The notes: a model not told the origin generated them from the letters alone. A stretch of DNA of 64,000 nt from Hyperoplus lanceolatus (GCA_026929865.2 CM049414.1:8585001-8649000), one strand, 5' to 3'. Shown: positions 30,696-42,351, counted from the stretch's first letter. Numbers and translations are program-made.

Positions 30696-33600
30696 GTAAT
30701 TCAATCTTTATTATTTTCTTTAATTTAGAGAGTGATCCATTTATTATTGAACACAAGATAAACAACAAACAAATTGATACTAATCAAAATTTCACTGATC
30801 TGTTTGTTTTAAAGGAGCCGCAGAGCTAACCGATACAGCAGAGAAAACTTTGAAATTCACAGTTGATGGTTCCCTGAAACACATGCTCCTGGATGCAGGT
30901 GTTAATGTACTGGAAACCATTGCTGTCACAGACAATGTAATGTCAACAGGAAGGTACAATGTGTATGCTGTCGCCCCTGCGGGTCTGGAGACTTCTCTGA
31001 CTATTACCACCCAGGTCGTCCTAGACTCAAAGATGCTCTCCGGAGATATCAACACAGAAGGAAGTGTGTCAGTTGGAACCATGACTGCTAGCACCACCTA
31101 TCTCCACTCCTTCTCTGTTGAGCCACCGAAGAAAGAAGCAAGGATGGAGAGTACATTGAAGGTTAACTCTGACATCCTGAAGGTTTCTAACACGATCAAG
31201 ACATCCTATGCAAATGAGGAACTTCTGATTGAGTCAAACACTAACATGCACAGTGACCCCATCAAACACACCACCAAAATGAGCCTTAGCTACAAGGATG
31301 TCAAGCTTTCCATGCAGTCAGACTCTGTTACCAAGGCTAGTGAGCGTATGGTGCGTAGCCAGATGGAGTTTTCTGCCTTTGATGGACAGGCCAGCCTTAG
31401 ACTAGAGAATCAAGCTGATGACACAGAGAACCGTGCCTACTCATTGATCACAGGGTCGTTGAACCCCTCCGGCTTGGAGATCAATGCTGATGCCTCCTTG
31501 AACATCTTTTCAAGCCTTGCCTCTCACAAAGCAACCCTTGCCCTGAACACAAATGGCCTGACCACCAGCTGTACAACAACTGCTCAGCACAGTCCAATGA
31601 CCTTTGAAAACGTTTTCCACGGAGGAGTTGACACAACTGGTGCCACCGTGTCTCTCACCACTAAGGGAGCAATTAAAGAGAACAAAGCTGAGCTCAATGT
31701 AGAGGGAAAGATTGCAAGCACAGAAGTGTATATTAATGGCATCCTTGAGGGTAACCTCTTTGACATTAACACTAGGAACAGAGTGAACCTCAGAGTGAAT
31801 GAAAATGGATTGATCATCTCCAACAACATCGTTGGATCTCTCAACGAGATGAGAACCGAAAATACCCACTCACTGTCTCTTACTCTGAGATCTTTTACCC
31901 TCCAGTCCAAGACTAACAACTTATTTGACAAGAGTAACTCCTACAAACATGACATCACTGTTAACATGGAACGTTTAACTGCCTCGGTTAAGTGTGAAAA
32001 ACGACCTGACCATCATGGACATTAAGTTTGGTAATGATGCCCAGTTCAAGGCAGAGCCCTACACCATGGAGCTGACTGGAACAGTGATGGGCGACTGCTC
32101 ACAGGGCGAGCTCAAGCACACTTATGAAATCAAGTTTGTTGACATGATCTTCTCTTCAAAGTGCAACACAAACAGTAAAATCCTGGGAGCTCACATGACA
32201 CATGCCACTGATATGGAGGTTGCTGGTCTGACCATGAAGTTCAACAATGTGGCTAACTTTAACTCACCATCTCTTCGTCTGGACAGCACAGTCAAAACTG
32301 TAGCTGCACCCTTTACTTTGAACATTGATGCCATTCTCAACTCAGATGGCACAGTGAATCTCTATGGAGAGCAGAGTGGTGAATTATACAGCAAATTCCT
32401 CCTGAAAGCAGAACCCCTGCTGTTCACACATTCATTTGACTACCGAGCCTCAACCACCCATGCACTTACAGACAGACCCACTATCAACACCAATGTAGAC
32501 AACAAGTTCAACAGCATGCTGAGCCTTAAAGAGCAAAGCATTTCACTGAAATTGGTATCTAAAGTAAATGAGCACACATTTGATCAAGAAATCAGTGCCT
32601 ATAATAATGCAGAGAGAATGGGCATTGAGTTGGTGGGAGATGTCTCAACCACCCTATTTGGTGATGAAAGTGAAAATTACGCCATCACTGGATTTGTGAA
32701 ATATGACAAGAGCAGTGACAGCCACTTCATTCAGATCCCATTCCTTGAGCACCTGCCTGCAGTCATTGAAAATGTAAAGGCCACAGTGATGAATCTGATG
32801 GACCAAAGCATTGATATGCTGAAAGACATCAACACCAAGTATGAGGTCAGTGCCAAGCTTCAGACAAAAATGTCAGAACTGAAGGATGTTATTGACAACT
32901 TTGACTTCAACATATTTGTACAAGACCTGAGAAAATTTATCAACTCAATGGAAAACTTTGTGAACAACATGACAACCAAGTTCCCAACTGACAAAGTCAT
33001 GAATGTGTTGAGATCAATGAAGGATGCTATCATTGCTTGGATCCAGAAGCATAACATTGCTGAAAAGTTCAATGTGATTTATTCTAAAGTAGAGGAGATC
33101 CTTTCAAGCTATAAGATTGAGGATATGATTGCGGCCACCATGGATGAGGTTGTTAAAATTATGAAGCAGTATGAGGTGAGGGAAAAGATGCAGTCTGCAT
33201 TTGCTGCTCTGAGGTCAATTGACATTCAGCCTCTGCTGAGAAGAGTTATGGTACCTGTTCAGGAGCTTGTCAATGAAATTAATTCCTTTGACTTCAAACA
33301 GCTGATTGATGACATGAGTGACTATTTCATGAGAATGGTGCAAAAAATCAAATCGTTTGATTATGAAACATTCACAATGGAGCTGAAAGAAAAAGTAGCA
33401 GAAATGAGCAAGATCCCCTGCTTTGGAAAACTCTATGGTGAGTTTAGAGTTACTTCCCCTGATTACAAACTCAGGACCACTGCTGACCTGGAGAACACCA
33501 CAACTACATCAGACACACCAGAGTTCAAAATAAACCTTAAGTCACAGGCTACATCTACTTTGAGAGGGGTACTTAACCATGTTGTGGATGCCTCTGCTCA

Positions 33601-36600
33601 TTTTGCTGCACCCAAGATGAGTCGCCTGGCCATCTCTGAGGACATCAAAGTTGACCACTCAAGTTTTACACTCGACCACAAGGGAACAATGACTCTCTAT
33701 GGCCTGTCAGCCCAAGCTTCAGCTGAAACTACTGCCAAGGTTGATACTGAGCTCTATGCTGCTGAACTTGTCAATAATGCATTCTTTGCCATGGAAAATG
33801 GAGTTTCTGCCACCGTTGAGACTAGCTTCAAACAGGACTTGAACATCTTCAGTACAACAGTGATTAATCAAAAGACAGTTTTCCTGCTTGAGGATGGCAC
33901 AGCCCGTCTGACCATTAACAATCTGGCCAATGAAAAATATGCAGTTCAGGACTTCTCAGGTGAGGTTGCCCACAAAAGTGATTTAGAGGTGGTCATGGAT
34001 CTACACACAGCTAAAGTGACTTTCGCCGGAGACACAGGCAACAGCCACTTTAAATTAAATCAGAATGTGGTCGCAGAAGTGTGCATTTTCCGCCACATAA
34101 TTATCGATGCCAAGTTTGAGACAGAAACACCCTTCATTAAGAGCAGTGTTGCAGAGGTCAAGTTCCAGGCTAAGGTTGAAGACATGAAAATGGATTTGAC
34201 TGCCTCTCACAATGCAGAGCTAGCTGGACATCTTGGCGGAACTATCTCAAGCTCTGCACTTGCTTTGGTTACACCTAATGAGCTTATGTTTGACACCAAG
34301 AACCAGGGAAATGCCAAGGTTGCCCTTCCATTTAGTCTGTCTGGAAAGATGGATCTCCAGAATGACATCTCTTTCACTCTGAACTCTGAAGTACAGCAGG
34401 CTAGCTGGACAGGTCTGGCAAGATTCAACCAGTACAAATACTCCCATTACTTCACAATGGATAATGGTGACAGCGAATTTAATGTATTTTCCCAGATTAA
34501 TGGGGAAGCAAACCTTGATGTACTCAAGGAGACCATCACCATTCCTGAAATAACTGTGCCATTTGTTGGTATGAAGACACCAAGAGTGGAAGACTTCTCC
34601 CTGTGGGAAGACACTGGCCTGAGCTACCTCCTGATCACAACTCAGCAGACCTTTGACATGAACTCCAAGCTGAAGTACATGAAGAACCCTGAGATGATCA
34701 CCATTGACATTAATATGGAACCAATCATCAATGGCATTAACAACAATGTCAAAACTCTGCACAAGAAAGTGCTCATCGGCAAGGATACAGCTGCTGCCAT
34801 GCTTGCTACATCTTTCGACAAAGCCAAGGCAGAATATGAAAAATATAGCAATGAGTTGCCCAAAACCATCACAGTCCCTGCCTACAGAATTCCAGTAATG
34901 AATGTCGAGGTGTCCACATTTACAATCCCAGTGCCTGATGTCAGTGTCATCAAAGTACCTACTCTGCATATTCCATCTGCCCTCAGCAAGCTCACTCTTC
35001 CAAAAATCACCCTGCCCAAAATTCAGAGCATTAGGATCCCAGTGATGGGTGATATGACCTATGAGTTCTCCATGAAAACAGCAGTGATCACACTCAAAAC
35101 TGATGCCAGCATCCAGAACCAGGAGAGCATCATCGTGAAACTTGATGCTTCCTCATCCTCTGAATTTGACTTCTTTAATGGAAAGATTGAGGGTAACACC
35201 AACTTCAACAAAGTCGGCGAATTCAAAGTGGCCTCTGTCCTGTCTGTAAAACACTCAATGCTAGAGGGAAACCATAACAGCACCATCATCTTAAATTATG
35301 AAAATGTGGATGTCAGCATCACCAATTCAGCCAAGGTAAATGTACATGACATGGCTATGGAAATCTACCAGGAGATTACTGGAAATCCAGAGGAAGGCCT
35401 TGTTGTCTCTATGTCCACTCCATCTGCAGGACTCATTGCCACTCAGTTGCAAACCAAGCGCCCAGCACAAGTAAAAGCAAGACTCTATGGTCGCTACGCG
35501 GTAAGAAAACTTATGTAATTGTTTGCTTATTAACTACCATTGATTGAGATTGCAATGTTTATTATGGTGTATTTATAGTTTAGTAATATATATTTTTGTT
35601 TTGTGTTTACTTTCTCCCACAGTCTGAGCCCACAACAGATATTGATATCTTGGGTGTGAAGATGTCTGTGATGGACTCAGAGAAGCTGAACATTCAGACA
35701 ACCTGGAACATGGAGATGCCCTATGAGATGATGCTTCGTCTAAAGAAACAGGTTCCCACAATCATGGAAATGGTGTCTGATCCTGCTGTCAAGACATACA
35801 ATGAGATCTCTAGAAAAGCTAGAAGCCTTGAGAGGGCTTTGAAACAGGCTGGTAACCAGGGTACAGTAATGTTCAAGAACGCTGTTGACAACCTTGCAGC
35901 AGTAGATGCTTCCGGTGCTTTAACAACTGTCACAGATAAGACCATTTATATCCTCAAAGCATACCAAAAGAAAGTTCAAATTGTTCTTGATGCTGTTGTA
36001 AAATTCCTGAGAGAGACCACGTTCCAGCTCCCTGGATATGAACAGAGACTGTCTGGCCTTGAGATCTACCAGAAATTCAGTGCTCTTGTTGCTGATGTAT
36101 TTGAGGAGGCTGTTCAAAAGTTCCCAGAGTACTTTGCCACCATGTTTGAGGCAGTCCTTGATTATTTCAAAGCCATTGAATTCACTCTTCCCGGCTCTAA
36201 CCATGTTGTCAGGGGAAGCGAAATTCTTGATGACTTGTTTGTAGCTTTGGGGAAAATTCAGGACCAAGTGATTGACACTGTGAGGAAATTGAGGGAGATC
36301 AAGTTGGAAGATATTATTAACAAATTTTCAGCATTCATGCAGTTTACCATTGAACAGAGTGAGAGGTTTCTCCAAACCCTCAAATCCCAGAATGTAGAGA
36401 AGCTCTCCACCTTTGTTAGTGATGTTTACACTGATTTCATCAACTCCCAGATCCTGGCTGATGTTACCACACAGGTTGAAGAAGCCCGCAGAATTGTTAT
36501 TGAATATATTAAAGCTGTGAGAGCTAAACTGGAGAATATGTTGGCTGATATGTCTACAGAACAGCTTCAAGCTGACATCCAGTCCTGGATTGACTTAATG

Positions 36601-36741
36601 TTAAAACGTGTCAATGCCTTCCAAAACAATGTCATTAAGACACTTAAGGACAAAAGCAAAAGTGTTGAACCATTTGTGAGAGTAGGTGACAGAATGATGG
36701 AGGTTGACATTCCTTTGCCATTTGTTGCTAAATTGAACTAA
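20230..36741 (+). CDS. apob: Apolipoprotein B, copy 2 (complete, shortened form)
   Basis: A second, complete apoB gene with 26 coding exons. Summed coding length is 9897 nt after discounting one base in an A run, giving 3298 residues versus about 4560 for human apoB-100. Start ATG 20230; the signal peptide [18 protein letters not shown] is in exon 1. Exons: 20230-20284, 20725-20769, 21049-21161, 21245-21390, 21573-21720, 22514-22666, 22878-23002, 23158-23243, 23360-23810, 23926-24040, 24143-24289, 24398-24609, 24740-24959, 25171-25329, 25424-25627, 25745-25912, 26165-26370, 26602-26772, 27341-27471, 29153-29354, 29501-29673, 29779-29951, 30047-30162, 30322-30695, 30815-35500, 35623-36741. Phases are consistent throughout. 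Same strand as copy 1 with a 9.4-kb gap, so a tandem duplicate; probably one of the apobb.1/apobb.2 pair. Confidence 0.95.
22090..22434. mobile_element. hAT-type MITE remnant in intron 5 of apoB copy 2
   Basis: The left end reads GCCAAGTCTCACGC followed by GTGAGACACACGCAT. The right end, reverse-complemented, reads AGGGCTGCCAAGTTTCAC. This pair is the degenerate terminus of a non-autonomous hAT family very common in teleosts (recognised from memory). No coding capacity is present. The boundaries are approximate because the left end has decayed. Confidence 0.6.
27508..27529. repeat. Short (TA)n tract, left flank of a hAT-like insertion
   Basis: A (TA)n run immediately precedes the CAGGGCTG end of the element at 27530. 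With the run at 28981-29048 on the other side, it suggests the element inserted into a TA microsatellite. Confidence 0.85.
27530..28976. mobile_element. hAT-like CAGGGCTGTAC element, copy A (in apoB copy 2 intron 19)
   Basis: The ends are CAGGGCTGTACAGTGCGAC at the left and GCGTACAGCCCTG at the right, inverted over 11 bp. A second copy (48888-49929) shares almost the whole length, including ATCACGTGCGATGATGAATAC near the left end and GCTAGCACCAGTGCTACCACC near the right end. CAGGG termini fit the hAT superfamily. No transposase is visible. This copy is about 400 bp longer than copy B because it carries an insertion at 28342-28856. Confidence 0.75.
28342..28856. mobile_element. TTAA-targeted insertion inside the CAGGGCTG element
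   Basis: Copy B of the host element reads AAGGGTTAAGGTTATGC across this point. Here the same sequence is split as AAGGGTTAA, about 507 bp, then TTAAGGTTATGC. That is a perfect TTAA duplication, diagnostic of a piggyBac-type (or other TTAA-specific) insertion. The inserted DNA starts AGCTACAATGAGTAAGTC. It contains a short frame ([20 protein letters not shown]) ending at a splice-donor-like GAGGTAATG, possibly a captured exon. No transposase is seen. Confidence 0.8.
28977..29049. repeat. (TA)n microsatellite in apoB copy 2 intron 19
   Basis: About 70 bp of pure TA dinucleotides directly after the right end of the hAT-like element and about 100 bp before exon 20. Confidence 0.95.
30815..35500 (+). 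CDS. apob: apoB copy 2, giant exon with one-base discrepancy
   Basis: This is the counterpart of the giant exon of copy 1 but about 4.69 kb long. Frame 1 runs to 32025 and the protein continues in another frame from about 31997 to 35500. The switch lies in an A5 run at 31997-32001. With one A fewer, [18 protein letters not shown] aligns with copy 1, and the exon then has the phase demanded by its acceptor and donor. This could be a sequencing or assembly indel, or a true frameshift. Parts: beta block (30815-32750), a short helix block (about 32760-33410), [10 protein letters not shown] (about 33414-33443), second beta block, a proline-rich strand segment [20 protein letters not shown] (about 34862-34921), then KVGEFKVAS (35210-35236) where copy 1 has TKRGIKLAN. 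Confidence 0.9.
35623..36741 (+). CDS. apob: apoB copy 2, terminal exon (C-terminal helical domain)
   Basis: The terminal exon begins [15 protein letters not shown] after an acceptor at 35621-35622 and ends VAKLN with TAA at 36739-36741, giving 372 residues. It is dominated by amphipathic helices with heptad-like spacing, matching the C-terminal domain of vertebrate apoB. It is about 45 residues longer than the copy 1 terminal exon. No stops or frame problems are present, which argues that the gene is functional despite the A-run discrepancy upstream. Confidence 0.93.
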   Translation, partial: SEPTTDIDILGVKMSVMDSEKLNIQTTWNMEMPYEMMLRLKKQVPTIMEMVSDPAVKTYNEISRKARSLERALKQAGNQGTVMFKNAVDNLAAVDASGALTTVTDKTIYILKAYQKKVQIVLDAVVKFLRETTFQLPGYEQRLSGLEIYQKFSALVADVFEEAVQKFPEYFATMFEAVLDYFKAIEFTLPGSNHVVRGSEILDDLFVALGKIQDQVIDTVRKLREIKLEDIINKFSAFMQFTIEQSERFLQTLKSQNVEKLSTFVSDVYTDFINSQILADVTTQVEEARRIVIEYIKAVRAKLENMLADMSTEQLQADIQSWIDLMLKRVNAFQNNVIKTLKDKSKSVEPFVRVGDRMMEVDIPLPFVAKLN

Positions 36742-36991
36742 CTGACCATTGCTAATAGTGTTTGTATTGACTGTATATGTTGTGTAACAATTCAAAACAA
36801 CAGTATATACAGCATATATTCTACCAAACAATGCAAAACTGCATACTAACAAGTGTTGTCTGTACCCATGATGCTTGTCCTTCAAATTATTAATTGTGTT
36901 TGTTATTTCACAGTGGAATCGCTGTTGTTTTGATCCTATTGTGCTCCTTTTGTGTCTTGTACTATTTAACAAAAAAACATTTTTGACCTTC

Positions 36992-36997
36992 AATAAA
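36992..36997 (+). terminator. Probable polyadenylation signal of apoB copy 2
   Basis: AATAAA 251 bases after the stop codon, followed by a T/G-rich stretch. Position and spacing mirror the signal of copy 1. Confidence 0.65.
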
Positions 36998-37815
36998 GAC
37001 AGTTTGTACTGCATACATCTCACGCATGGTTTTCTTATAGTTAAACATAAATGCCCCAAAACGTATTGACAGGCTTATAGAAATAAGAGTGTCAGCAAAA
37101 GTAATAAGTTATGTTTCCACACACTGCTATATCTTTTTTACTAATATATCATTTTAAATAATTTTGTGTCAAAGTTACTTCCCTCAAACAAATGTATTGT
37201 TACTCATTATAAAACCACACACTGAAAACAGTAACAATGTGGTATTACCTTAAAATGTTCAATAAAAACGCTTGTCTTCGGTCTAAATTTAGCAAAGGCA
37301 CAAATAGATTTTTTGACACACAAGCTCTCTTATCATGAAATAATGAAAATAAGTAAAGATATAGTCCGTTTGACAGATAGTAAGTTCCTATATTTAATTA
37401 CCATCCGAAATACATTAAAACAATTATAATAATAGCTATTGGCTATGTGTAATCATAAGCAGTGGTCGAAAAATCATTCAGATTCTTAACTTGCATATAT
37501 ATATACAGTAATACATTATTGAATTATAATTATTTTTGGGTTAATGTATGCAGTATTTTTGGAGCTGTTTCACTACCGTTTCACTACTTATCAAACATAG
37601 AATATCTTATTCAATAAGGTCATGTGTTTATTGTGTAAAACATTAATCCGCAAAGTATATACTAGCTATAGAGGTCAGATTGTGTACATAGCATATGTAA
37701 GTGACATTGCAAAATACGTTTTCTTTCATTATGCACAATTAATAATCAATACTTTAATTTCCTGTAATAAATAAATAGATAATAATTCATGTTGAGTTAA
37801 AAGGTTAAAATGTTA
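36998..37815. other. Intergenic AT-rich DNA, nothing recognised
   Basis: No coding region or element end was recognised between the end of apoB copy 2 and the TA-flanked transposon. Confidence 0.5.
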
Positions 37816-38216
37816 ATAGGGGAAGGTGGGGTGATTTGTGCGTTTTGGAAGTTGCAAAACCCCTTGTTTCTAGAAAACCGTGGAAGAAATTGGAAATGTG
37901 ACCACATATTTAAGAAGAGCCATCCATTTGACTCATCCTGTAAAGAAGGGAGACACAAGGAATAAGATATAAGCACATTTAAGCTCAAAAAACTGTGTTT
38001 TGCCTTTCAAAGTAAAATTTCCATGATCAAGGTTTTGATTATTGTGTCTGAACAATTATAGACACGTTTGAAAACATTTGACACATGTTTTAGTGCTTTG
38101 GTATGCTACACTTTGAGTCTATATAGTTAGCACAATGTCAACCCTAAATTGCTGCATCATGCCTATTATCCAAAATTCTGGGGATGGGGTGATTTGTGCG
38201 CAAGGGCCTGGGTGAG

Positions 38217-38545
38217 TTATAAGTAAGTAAGTAAGTAAAATGTATTTATAAAAGCACATTTATGACAGTTTGCACTGTCCAAAGTGCTGTACATAGTGCA
38301 TTCAGTAGGTAAACAATGAAGGTACAATAACAATAACCAAAATAAAAGACGTAAAGCCCATACATCCACATAAACACAGATAGTAGTGCAGAGGTAAGTA
38401 AGTAGTGCAGAGGTTAATGGGGAGGAAACACCAGGGTGTACATATGGGTTTTGAGCCTTGATTTAAAGGCAGAAATGTAGGGGGAATCACATTTGTCAGG
38501 TGGCAGTTGGTTCCACAAGCACGGAGCAACTAGTGCAAAGTACAT
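38217..38545. repeat. Dispersed fish repeat inserted in the TA-flanked element
   Basis: It begins with a GTAA tandem run, then sequence reading CAAAGTGCTGTACATAG and GGTTTTGAGCCTTGATTTAA. I recognise this as a widespread teleost interspersed repeat, without being able to name its family. It ends near GGAGCAACTAGTGCAAAGTAC. It splits the transposase remnant from the left part of its host element. Confidence 0.5.
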
Positions 38546-38569
38546 TTCTGAGAGTTGTGCCAGTGGCAT

Positions 38570-38717
38570 GGCTGTATACGCTGGTCACCAAAAGAAAGTG
38601 ATTGTCTACAGTAGCTCAGAAGAGAGTGACATCTCAATTCCACTTAACGACACCACTGATGAGAGTTCAGATGGCCAGAAAGATGATGATGGTGACTTTG
38701 TCATTGTGACACAATGA
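38570..38717 (+). pseudogene. C-terminal transposase remnant (pogo-like, acidic tail)
   Basis: A 48-codon frame begins at MAVYAGHQKK, passes through VIVYSSSEESDISIPLNDTT and ends GDFVIVTQ with TGA. Serine- and acid-rich C-termini that close with a hydrophobic DFV motif are common in pogo/Tigger-type transposases of fish and invertebrates (remembered similarity). The catalytic DDE part is absent. The stop codon directly abuts the internal palindrome at 38718. Confidence 0.45.
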
Positions 38718-38942
38718 CGCACAAATCACCCCACTACGTGGGGTGATTTGTGCGACAAGACAACTTTTTTTCCGAAAGCTATATTTCTTAAACAGTTTAT
38801 TCCAGATCCAAAGTTTTTATTGCCAGGGATGCACAACATCCTGAAATATATGTACATATTTGAGTTGGAGACATAACTGTCAAGGCCTCACTTTAAAATC
38901 ACTTTGAGTAAAAAGTTGCACAAATCACCCCACCTTCCCCTA

Positions 38943-41582
38943 TATTGTAACTGAACCCATGTGTAATATGTAATCTGAATATTAGAATGTGTTAATGTGC
39001 TGCAAGCGCACGGAACTAATGTTTTGTTCCTAATTTCCCCATGTCATTATTGTTCATCGTAATTGATGAAAAAGCATGACCAAGCGTGTGTGAATGTCGT
39101 TCGTTAAAGACCTACTTCACCGGAGGGAATATAAAGGTGTATTGAATTCTGAGATCCTATTTAGTAAAAATGTGCAAAAAAAATTAAAGTGGTTCATCCT
39201 AGCCTGAGAAAAGGCAGAAAGAGTGTTTTATTGTCTCACTGTCTAACCCTACATTTTCCTTACTGTGACATCACAGTAAGGGCTGGGATTAACAGGACAG
39301 CTGGGCCAAGGGAAGACTGAGGGATGACAGAGGGAAGAAAATTCTCATTCATTATATTATAATAGTGATTTTATAATGATAGAAGGCCTGTTCCGTATGG
39401 GTGAAGAATTCCTTTAAGAGCAGCGATATTGTAATAAGTTTGTCTCTGAAGCTAAAGCAGACGGCCAAGATATAAGACTGTAACAAGGACAGTTAAAGCA
39501 CTTTCAACAAACCTCTTTTCACAACAAGCGGCCAGCGAGGTATTTTATTTCATCATTTTAATGCACTTTATTTCCTGTATTGTGCATGTAATTTTCACGT
39601 GCCAATTAGTGTCATATTTCTGTGTTTATTTCATGCTTATGTAGCTGCTGTACAGTTCGCTGATTTGCCGTTCTGTATTATGTTTATTTGTGATTGTTTT
39701 CACGGCGTAAAGGAGTAAAGAATCACGAGAACCGCGTGATCATTGTGTGGATGCAAAGTACGCCCGTTTCAAAGAAGCCGACCTGTGTCTGTGTGTTGTG
39801 ACGAGAGCTACAGTATGTTTAAATGGCAATGATCAAGTAAAGTAAATGTACTTTATTACTTTCAAGCACTGACCATAAAGCCTCCATTAAAATGAAAAAG
39901 AATAACAACACATTTAATGGATGACATAACTCATTAAATGTGGCAGTTCACATAATTGTCAATAAATATACTATTTTTCTTCTCAAGTATGTTATATTTG
40001 TCTTAAGAGTGAGAATGTGAGGCGAAATAATGGAAAAGTAGAAGTGGTGACACACACTAACTCTTTTATTGACTTTCGCCAAAACAGTACCTCTTGTTCC
40101 CTTACATTCTGTATTGTTTTTTCTCTTAAGGATTTTCGTTGATCCCAATTTACCATTTAAACCTAGAAATTATGCCATTATATCAGTATGGTGATAATTT
40201 GATAAACTCATACAAACAAAACACATTTGGCACATTTTCAGCATTTTTCTTGTGCATAACATAATTTGCTCACAAAAAAATATAATGTTAAATAAAGAAA
40301 AAGATGAAAATTTCACTGTCTGATTGATGAATATATGTCCTGACAACATTTGAAATCAGAGGCACATGAGGGGGGCCAGTGTCGGAAAATTAACCAGTCC
40401 TTCACAATGCATTCCTCTGCTGTAAGTCAGCAAAAAGCCCAGCAACAGAAGGCAGGGAGGAATGTGACTTTTACACCATGGTAACTCTGGTTGGATTTAA
40501 AAAAGAAACTCTTTTAACTGTGTTAATTTGTCTTCACAATAATACACCGGAAGATTTTTTTTATATTGAGGGTTTTCTATCTACAGTTATCACTAAAAGC
40601 ATAATTCACATATAAATCCACCAGGATGTTACCCTGGCCTGGATCCCCACTGTATACATTCCCTGTGTAATTGATGTTCATAGCTGTCATTTGTGAAACC
40701 TCTCCCACCGTTGTGTAAGTGCACAGTAATGCAACCCTTCTCTGTAGGAATAGATCAAATTGAGCTGAATTTATACACAAAGTATGGGGGAGGGGGCTAA
40801 AAGACATTGAGTTCAAATGTTAACTTTAGCAATAACTTTAGCAATACTTTTGATCTTTTTACTTTTGAAATTTGAGGTACAGTCTTAATTATACATTAAT
40901 TGTGTTATTTGTGTCACTAAAACAATCATTATTCCATGAAATTATCAAACACTTTACAGCCTTAGAAAAAATAACTACTTCACATTTAGGTTTTGTTTAG
41001 TTGTTTAGTCAAAGCCTTTTGTTGAAATTGCACAATTATTAAGATTGCATTAATAACATCATATAAGATCCTGTAGGACTGGATGTTACATACAAAATGT
41101 ATTTCAATCATTTTGAATTGCCATTTATCCCGTATGAGTGTGGTACTAGCTCATAGAGATCTGATAAAACCCACTTTACTTTTAAAGAAAATGTGTTCTG
41201 CTGAACAAAGTAATCACATGCCAAACCATATCACATGCTCAATCTTCTCTTTCAAATGTCACCCACTGCAAATGAAGTTGTCGCTAAAACAAAACCTCAA
41301 GCAGCGCTTCTGAGTATTTGAGACAGCTGGTCCTGCATTTCAGAGTTTGTGGGATAGCCTGTATTTGCTTTAAATGATTTGGTTCTGGTGAGCTGTATGA
41401 AAAATGCACTTCCCCTCCTTTGCTGGCTACAGTCTTGTGTATCTGCATAACCTTTTCCCTTCTTTGTTTAATAATCCATGTTTAAAAATACATGTATGTC
41501 CTCCAAAAACTGATCTGTTGGCAACAAACATACCATTTAGGGTAGAAGCATGCCAATCAAACTTTAAAAAAACACAATAAGA
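38943..41582. other. Intergenic between the transposon and rhob; nothing recognised
   Basis: No open frame with family resemblance. The sequence is AT-rich. The right part may include distal rhob 3' UTR if the polyadenylation sites at 41.58-41.75 kb are not used. Confidence 0.45.
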
Positions 41583-41745
41583 TTTATTTTTGAATAAAGA
41601 AGATATGTCTGGTTACTGTTTCAGCACTAGACTCAACGTGTGTTTGAAATCTGTGAGACAGTCAAAAACATTGTTGTTGTATGTAGTTCTAACTCACAAA
41701 CATAAGATCACCAATTTCATACTGTAAACTTAAACTGTCTTTATT
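41583..41745 (-). terminator. Candidate rhob polyadenylation signals
   Basis: On the minus strand AATAAA occurs at 41740-41745 and again at 41583-41588, 606 and 763 nt after the rhob stop codon. The 3' UTR between is AU-rich, as expected for the unstable RHOB mRNA of vertebrates. Which signal is used cannot be told. Confidence 0.5.
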
Positions 41746-42351
41746 CGAAATTGCATAAAAATGCAATAGAACCTACAGAAATCCACTGCCTATAACTACT
41801 GCTACTTTTTTAATTAAAAAATGTTTTTTGAATAACAGCAGGGTTCAGATGATGTGCAGGTCCCCATACTTAATACAGTCATGTTACAATACAAAAGTGG
41901 ACATAAATAACAAGTGCAATATTTTTTACTGCTTTGCTTATCACAAAGTATAGCCGTGGCAGTGAGGCCTATGCAAACACTTTGTAACACAAAAAGTGAG
42001 CAGTTGAAAATCTTGGTTTGAAAGCAGTCATTTTGAAAGCCTCGTCCACGTTATAGTGGGACAAACAAGGCGCGCACTTAAATGTAGTAGCGGTTTGTCA
42101 TTTGTCCATTCCACTTGTCAGACTGGAATCATGTGACCCACCAAGAAACATGCTGTGACGATAGAGCATTTCACACATCGATATCCGATGATCATAGAGT
42201 GCAGTCATTATGGTTTCAACAAGGGCCGTCTGACTGCATTAGAAGGGAGTATCCAAACCATGGTCACTGCCCATACACGTTCAGACACGGATCCAGGCGG
42301 TGGAAACGTCACGTCTGCGGGTCGCTATTCTCCGTAGCCTACAGCAACGAC

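Larger units (their letters stand above)
37816..38942. mobile_element. TA-flanked DNA transposon with perfect 23-bp inverted ends (pogo-like)
   Basis: The element starts after TA (37816-37817) and ends before TA (38941-38942). Its ends are a perfect 23-bp inverted repeat beginning GGGGAAGGTGGGGTGATTTG. The core motif GGGGTGATTTGTGC also occurs internally near 38187 and twice, in opposite orientations, at 38718-38754. A short coding remnant (38570-38717, entered separately) resembles the acidic C-terminus of pogo/Tigger-like transposases. Another repeat has inserted at about 38217-38545. TA targets fit Tc1/mariner/pogo. Confidence 0.8.

Noticed and set aside
34247-34969. A 240-codon open frame on the minus strand within the apoB copy 2 giant exon
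   Set aside because: It is antisense to well-conserved coding sequence, has no family resemblance, and its length follows from the codon composition of apoB.
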